Positions 6,098 to 8,084 of a stretch of 8,084 nt of DNA are shown in pieces. How positions within the stretch are numbered: position 1 is the first letter of the stretch; every line of letters starts with the position of its first letter. This DNA comes from Bacteroidota bacterium (GTDB taxonomy: Bacteria; Bacteroidota; Bacteroidia; Flavobacteriales; Weeksellaceae), in contig JAFDZJ010000135.1 in NCBI GenBank assembly GCA_018266965.1, positions 1 through 8,084 of the forward strand, given 5' to 3'. The notes below the pieces were generated by a model. The model was not told the origin of the DNA. It saw only the letters and a program-made list of their open reading frames with translations, and made no database searches. Position numbers and translations under genes: made by a program.

Positions 6098-7030
6098 ATG
6101 ATAAAGCGAACCCTTTATTTTGGCAACCCTGCCTATCTTAAAACCAAGAATGAGCAACTGGTTATTGAGTTCCCGTCCGAAATGGTAAACGGCCAACCGG
6201 TTTTTGCTGAATCAAAAACGGTACCCATAGAAGATATTGGTATATTGATAATTGACCATCAGCAAATAACCATTACTCAACTTACTATTGCCAAATTATT
6301 AGCCAACAATATTGCTTTTATTACCTGCAATGAAACCCACCACCCTACCGGTTTGCTATTAAACCTGGATGGGCATACGCTGCAAAGCCAGCGCTTTAAA
6401 CAGCAGGTAGAAGCATCGGCACCTCTACAAAAACAATTATGGCAGCAAACGATTGAAGCCAAAATTACTAACCAGGCCAACCTGCTGGCGCAAAAAAACA
6501 TTAACAACAAAGCCCTGCTGCACTTTAGCGGAAAAGTAAAAAGCGGCGACAGCGATAATTGCGAAGCACAAGCTGCCGCTTATTACTGGAAAAACATTTT
6601 TCCCATTTTTCCAAACTTTAAGAGGCAGAGAGAAGGCGAGCCACCCAATAATTTATTGAATTACGGTTATGCCATACTGAGAGCCGTGGTGGCACGCAGC
6701 CTGGTGGGATCGGGCTTATTGCCCACGCTGGGAATTTTTCATCGTAACCAATACAATGCTTATTGCCTGGCCGATGACATTATGGAACCCTATCGCCCCT
6801 TTGTGGACCAGGTGGTATGGGATATAGTGCGTATGAACGGGAATTTTTTAGACATGACGCCGGCTATGAAAAAGCAGCTCTTAGGCATACCGGCTATGGA
6901 TGTAAAAATTAATAATGAAAAAAGCCCCTTGATGAACGCTGTGCAGCGTACCACGGCAAGCCTTGCCAAATGCTTTGAAGGAAAAAGCCGCAAACTACTT
7001 TATCCTTTATTAGAAACAGGATATAAATAG
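6098..7030 (+). CDS. cas1: CRISPR integrase Cas1 (type II)
   Basis: The metal-dependent integrase subunit that, with Cas2, inserts new spacers at the leader end of the array. It has 310 residues, a normal size for type II Cas1. An N-terminal beta-rich domain (about 1-90, starting MIKRTLYFGN) precedes the helical catalytic domain. The metal-binding residues are E156 in DNCEAQAAAYYW, H215 in GIFHRNQYNAY, and D227/E230 in ADDIMEPYRPF. The ATG at 6098 gives the usual N-terminus. It lies 50 nt after the nucleotidyltransferase remnant and 3 nt before cas2, so cas1 and cas2 are surely co-transcribed; no clear separate promoter is seen in the 50-nt gap. Its DNA is visibly richer in G+C than cas9, with a different codon choice, suggesting a separate history for the adaptation genes. 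The frame is intact. Confidence 0.97.
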   Translation: MIKRTLYFGNPAYLKTKNEQLVIEFPSEMVNGQPVFAESKTVPIEDIGILIIDHQQITITQLTIAKLLANNIAFITCNETHHPTGLLLNLDGHTLQSQRFKQQVEASAPLQKQLWQQTIEAKITNQANLLAQKNINNKALLHFSGKVKSGDSDNCEAQAAAYYWKNIFPIFPNFKRQREGEPPNNLLNYGYAILRAVVARSLVGSGLLPTLGIFHRNQYNAYCLADDIMEPYRPFVDQVVWDIVRMNGNFLDMTPAMKKQLLGIPAMDVKINNEKSPLMNAVQRTTASLAKCFEGKSRKLLYPLLETGYK

Positions 7031-7033
7031 AAT

Positions 7034-7372
7034 ATGAATTTTGAACGTTTAAACGCCTATCGCATTATGTGGGTGCTTGTCATGTTTGACCTGCCAACAG
7101 AAACAAAAAAAGACAGGAAGATTTATGCCAGGTTTAGGAAAGATATACTGGCAGACGGTTTTTCGATGTTTCAGTTTAGCATGTACATACGGCACTGCAG
7201 CAGCCGGGAAAATGCTGATGTGCATATACAACGGGTAAAAAATATTTTACCACCCAAAGGGCATGTTGGCATTATGAACATTACCGATAAACAATTTGGG
7301 CAAATGGAAATTTTTAATGGAAAAGATGTGGTTGAAGCACCGGAAACATCACAACAATTAGAATTGTTTTAA
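7034..7372 (+). CDS. cas2: CRISPR adaptation protein Cas2
   Basis: Dimeric ferredoxin-fold partner of Cas1, forming the Cas1-Cas2 spacer integration complex. It has 112 residues. The first beta strand, WVLVMFDLPTETKKDRK, carries the conserved Asp (D19), and later segments FSMFQFSMYIRHCSS and ILPPKGHVGIMNITDKQFG are typical of type II Cas2. The ATG is 3 nt after the cas1 stop, pointing to coupled translation. The C-terminal tail (about 95-112) is a short, Glu/Gln-rich extension ending in QLELF. Base composition resembles cas1. It is the last gene before the terminator and array. Confidence 0.96.
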   Translation: MNFERLNAYRIMWVLVMFDLPTETKKDRKIYARFRKDILADGFSMFQFSMYIRHCSSRENADVHIQRVKNILPPKGHVGIMNITDKQFGQMEIFNGKDVVEAPETSQQLELF

Positions 7373-7389
7373 AAATAAAACGGATACAG

Positions 7390-7431
7390 CAGGAATAAAA
7401 AAACGGAACTATTGCCCGTTTTTTTATCCTG
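7390..7431. terminator. Bidirectional hairpin terminator between cas2 and the array
   Basis: A long inverted repeat, CAGGAATAAAAAAACGG (7390-7406) and CCGTTTTTTTATCCTG (7416-7431), differs by a single unpaired A and has a 9-nt loop. For rightward transcription the T-run after CCG would end the cas operon transcript. Read from the other strand the same structure also offers CCG followed by seven T, so it can end leftward transcription coming from the CRISPR array. It therefore insulates the convergent cas and crRNA units. Confidence 0.8.
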
Positions 7432-7476
7432 TTAACAACCTAAAAGCATTGAAACTCATTGTCCTTACTCAATCCT
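7432..7476. other. Array-flanking segment between terminator and first repeat
   Basis: This 45-nt segment lies between the terminator hairpin and the first repeat. It begins TTAACAAC (7432-7439), the exact reverse complement of the first eight repeat bases on the plus strand (GTTGTTAA at 7477), so the cas2-proximal edge of the array is bracketed by an inverted 8-mer. CATTG occurs twice nearby (7448-7452 and 7458-7462). Whether this is the leader or the trailer end is not settled: crRNA transcription is predicted to run toward it, yet the adjacent repeat shows no decay. Confidence 0.45.
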
Positions 7477-8061
7477 GTTGTTAAAGAACTAAGTTAATTC
7501 AAAAGTTGAAAGCAAATCACAACCAAGTCGTCAAGCCTGGAAATTCTTTATAAGTTGTTAAAGAACTAAGTTAATTCAAAAGTTGAAAGCAAATCACAAC
7601 TAAAGTGCTTTGTTTATAACCGTTACCATAGTTGTTAAAGAACTAAGTTAATTCAAAAGTTGAAAGCAAATCACAACACATTGGTTAAACCAACAAAAGG
7701 ACAATAAGTTGTTAAAGAACTAAGTTAATTCAAAAGTTGAAAGCAAATCACAACTTCACCTGCAGGCCGGTTACATGGCTTCCAGTTGTTAAAGAACTAA
7801 GTTAATTCAAAAGTTGAAAGCAAATCACAACTAAGGGTGTTTTAGGGGGGTTAGGGGCTGGTTGTTAAAGAACTAAGTTAATTCAAAAGTTGAAAGCAAA
7901 TCACAACAACTCCATGACGATAAATTCAATCGTGATTGTTGTTAAAGAACTAAGTTAATTCAAAAGTTGAAAGCAAATCACAACGTTTGTTCAGTATTCT
8001 ATCAATTTTTATCTGTTGTTAAAGAACTAAGTTAATTCAAAAGTTGAAAGCAAATCACAAC
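7477..8061 (-). CRISPR. CRISPR array, eight 47-nt repeats, type II-C
   Basis: Eight repeats, identical by eye, start at 7477, 7554, 7631, 7708, 7785, 7861, 7938 and 8015. On the plus strand each begins GTTGTTAAAGAACTAAG and ends GAAAGCAAATCACAAC. Seven complete spacers lie between them: six of 30 nt and one of 29 nt (7832-7860). After the last repeat 23 nt of a further spacer reach the window edge (8062-8084), so the array probably continues. The minus strand is assigned as transcribed, because the RNA beginning GUUGUGAUUUGCUUUCAAC is the one complementary to the tracrRNA. Leftward transcription would then end at the 7390-7431 hairpin. No spacer matches elsewhere in this window by eye. Spacer 3 (7678-7707) contains a palindrome, TTGGTTAAACCAA, and spacer 5 is G-rich on the plus strand. 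The uniform repeats indicate an active or recently active array. Confidence 0.97.
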
Positions 8062-8084
8062 ATTGCAGATGCAGCCTTACCCCA

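Noticed and set aside
5945..6196. Minus-strand open frames over the nucleotidyltransferase, cas1 and cas2
   Set aside because: They are antisense to well-conserved genes with intact motifs, and no promoter or family resemblance supports them.
7678..7707. Palindrome in spacer 3 as an operator or recombination site
   Set aside because: It lies wholly inside a spacer of normal length, so it reflects the captured foreign sequence.
7477..8061. Array transcribed rightward on the plus strand
   Set aside because: The plus-strand repeat RNA would have the same sense as the minus-strand tracrRNA anti-repeat and could not pair with it.

Overview
The window carries a nearly complete type II-C CRISPR-Cas locus. 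It probably comes from a member of the Bacteroidota, as a chromosomal or contig segment. This rests on three things: the Cas9 sequence style (EIEHIIPQS HNH core, C-terminal VDRLGNI motif), a 47-nt repeat whose transcribed strand begins GTTGTGATTTGCTTTCAAC, and AT-rich upstream regions with TAnnTTTG-like promoter elements and no Shine-Dalgarno sequences. No species can be named from sequence alone.

Layout: (1) Positions 1-116 are AT-rich with no gene I can support. (2) A tracrRNA runs leftward from about 187 to 117. It has an 18-nt perfect anti-repeat, a nexus hairpin and a GCAA-loop terminator, and its -7 element overlaps a rightward promoter candidate for cas9. (3) cas9 (224-5326) encodes an unusually long 1700-residue protein with all RuvC and HNH catalytic residues. 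It contains a tandem duplication of about 90 residues early in the REC lobe and a Lys/Glu/Ala-rich helical insert between HNH and RuvC-III. (4) A two-gene cassette follows: a 74-residue partner protein and a small nucleotidyltransferase joined by an ATGA overlap. It resembles a toxin-antitoxin or abortive-infection type pair. The nucleotidyltransferase is broken by an in-frame TAG and has lost the second Asp of its DxD motif. (5) cas1 and cas2 are intact and 3 nt apart. (6) A strong hairpin terminator comes next. (7) The CRISPR array has eight identical repeats and seven complete spacers, and runs off the right edge inside an eighth spacer.

How it works together: the array is predicted to be transcribed leftward, toward cas2, because only the minus-strand repeat RNA pairs with the minus-strand tracrRNA. 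The duplex would be loaded into Cas9 and trimmed, while Cas1-Cas2 add spacers. There is no csn2 or cas4, consistent with subtype II-C.

The most notable points are the duplicated REC module in a giant Cas9; a dnaX-like A-AAA-AAG slippery sequence directly before the cas9 stop, whose -1 frame runs open into the next ORF; a decayed nucleotidyltransferase inside the cas operon; a base-composition step between cas9 and cas1-cas2; and a cas9 upstream region that looks like a degenerate CRISPR repeat with overlapping divergent promoters.
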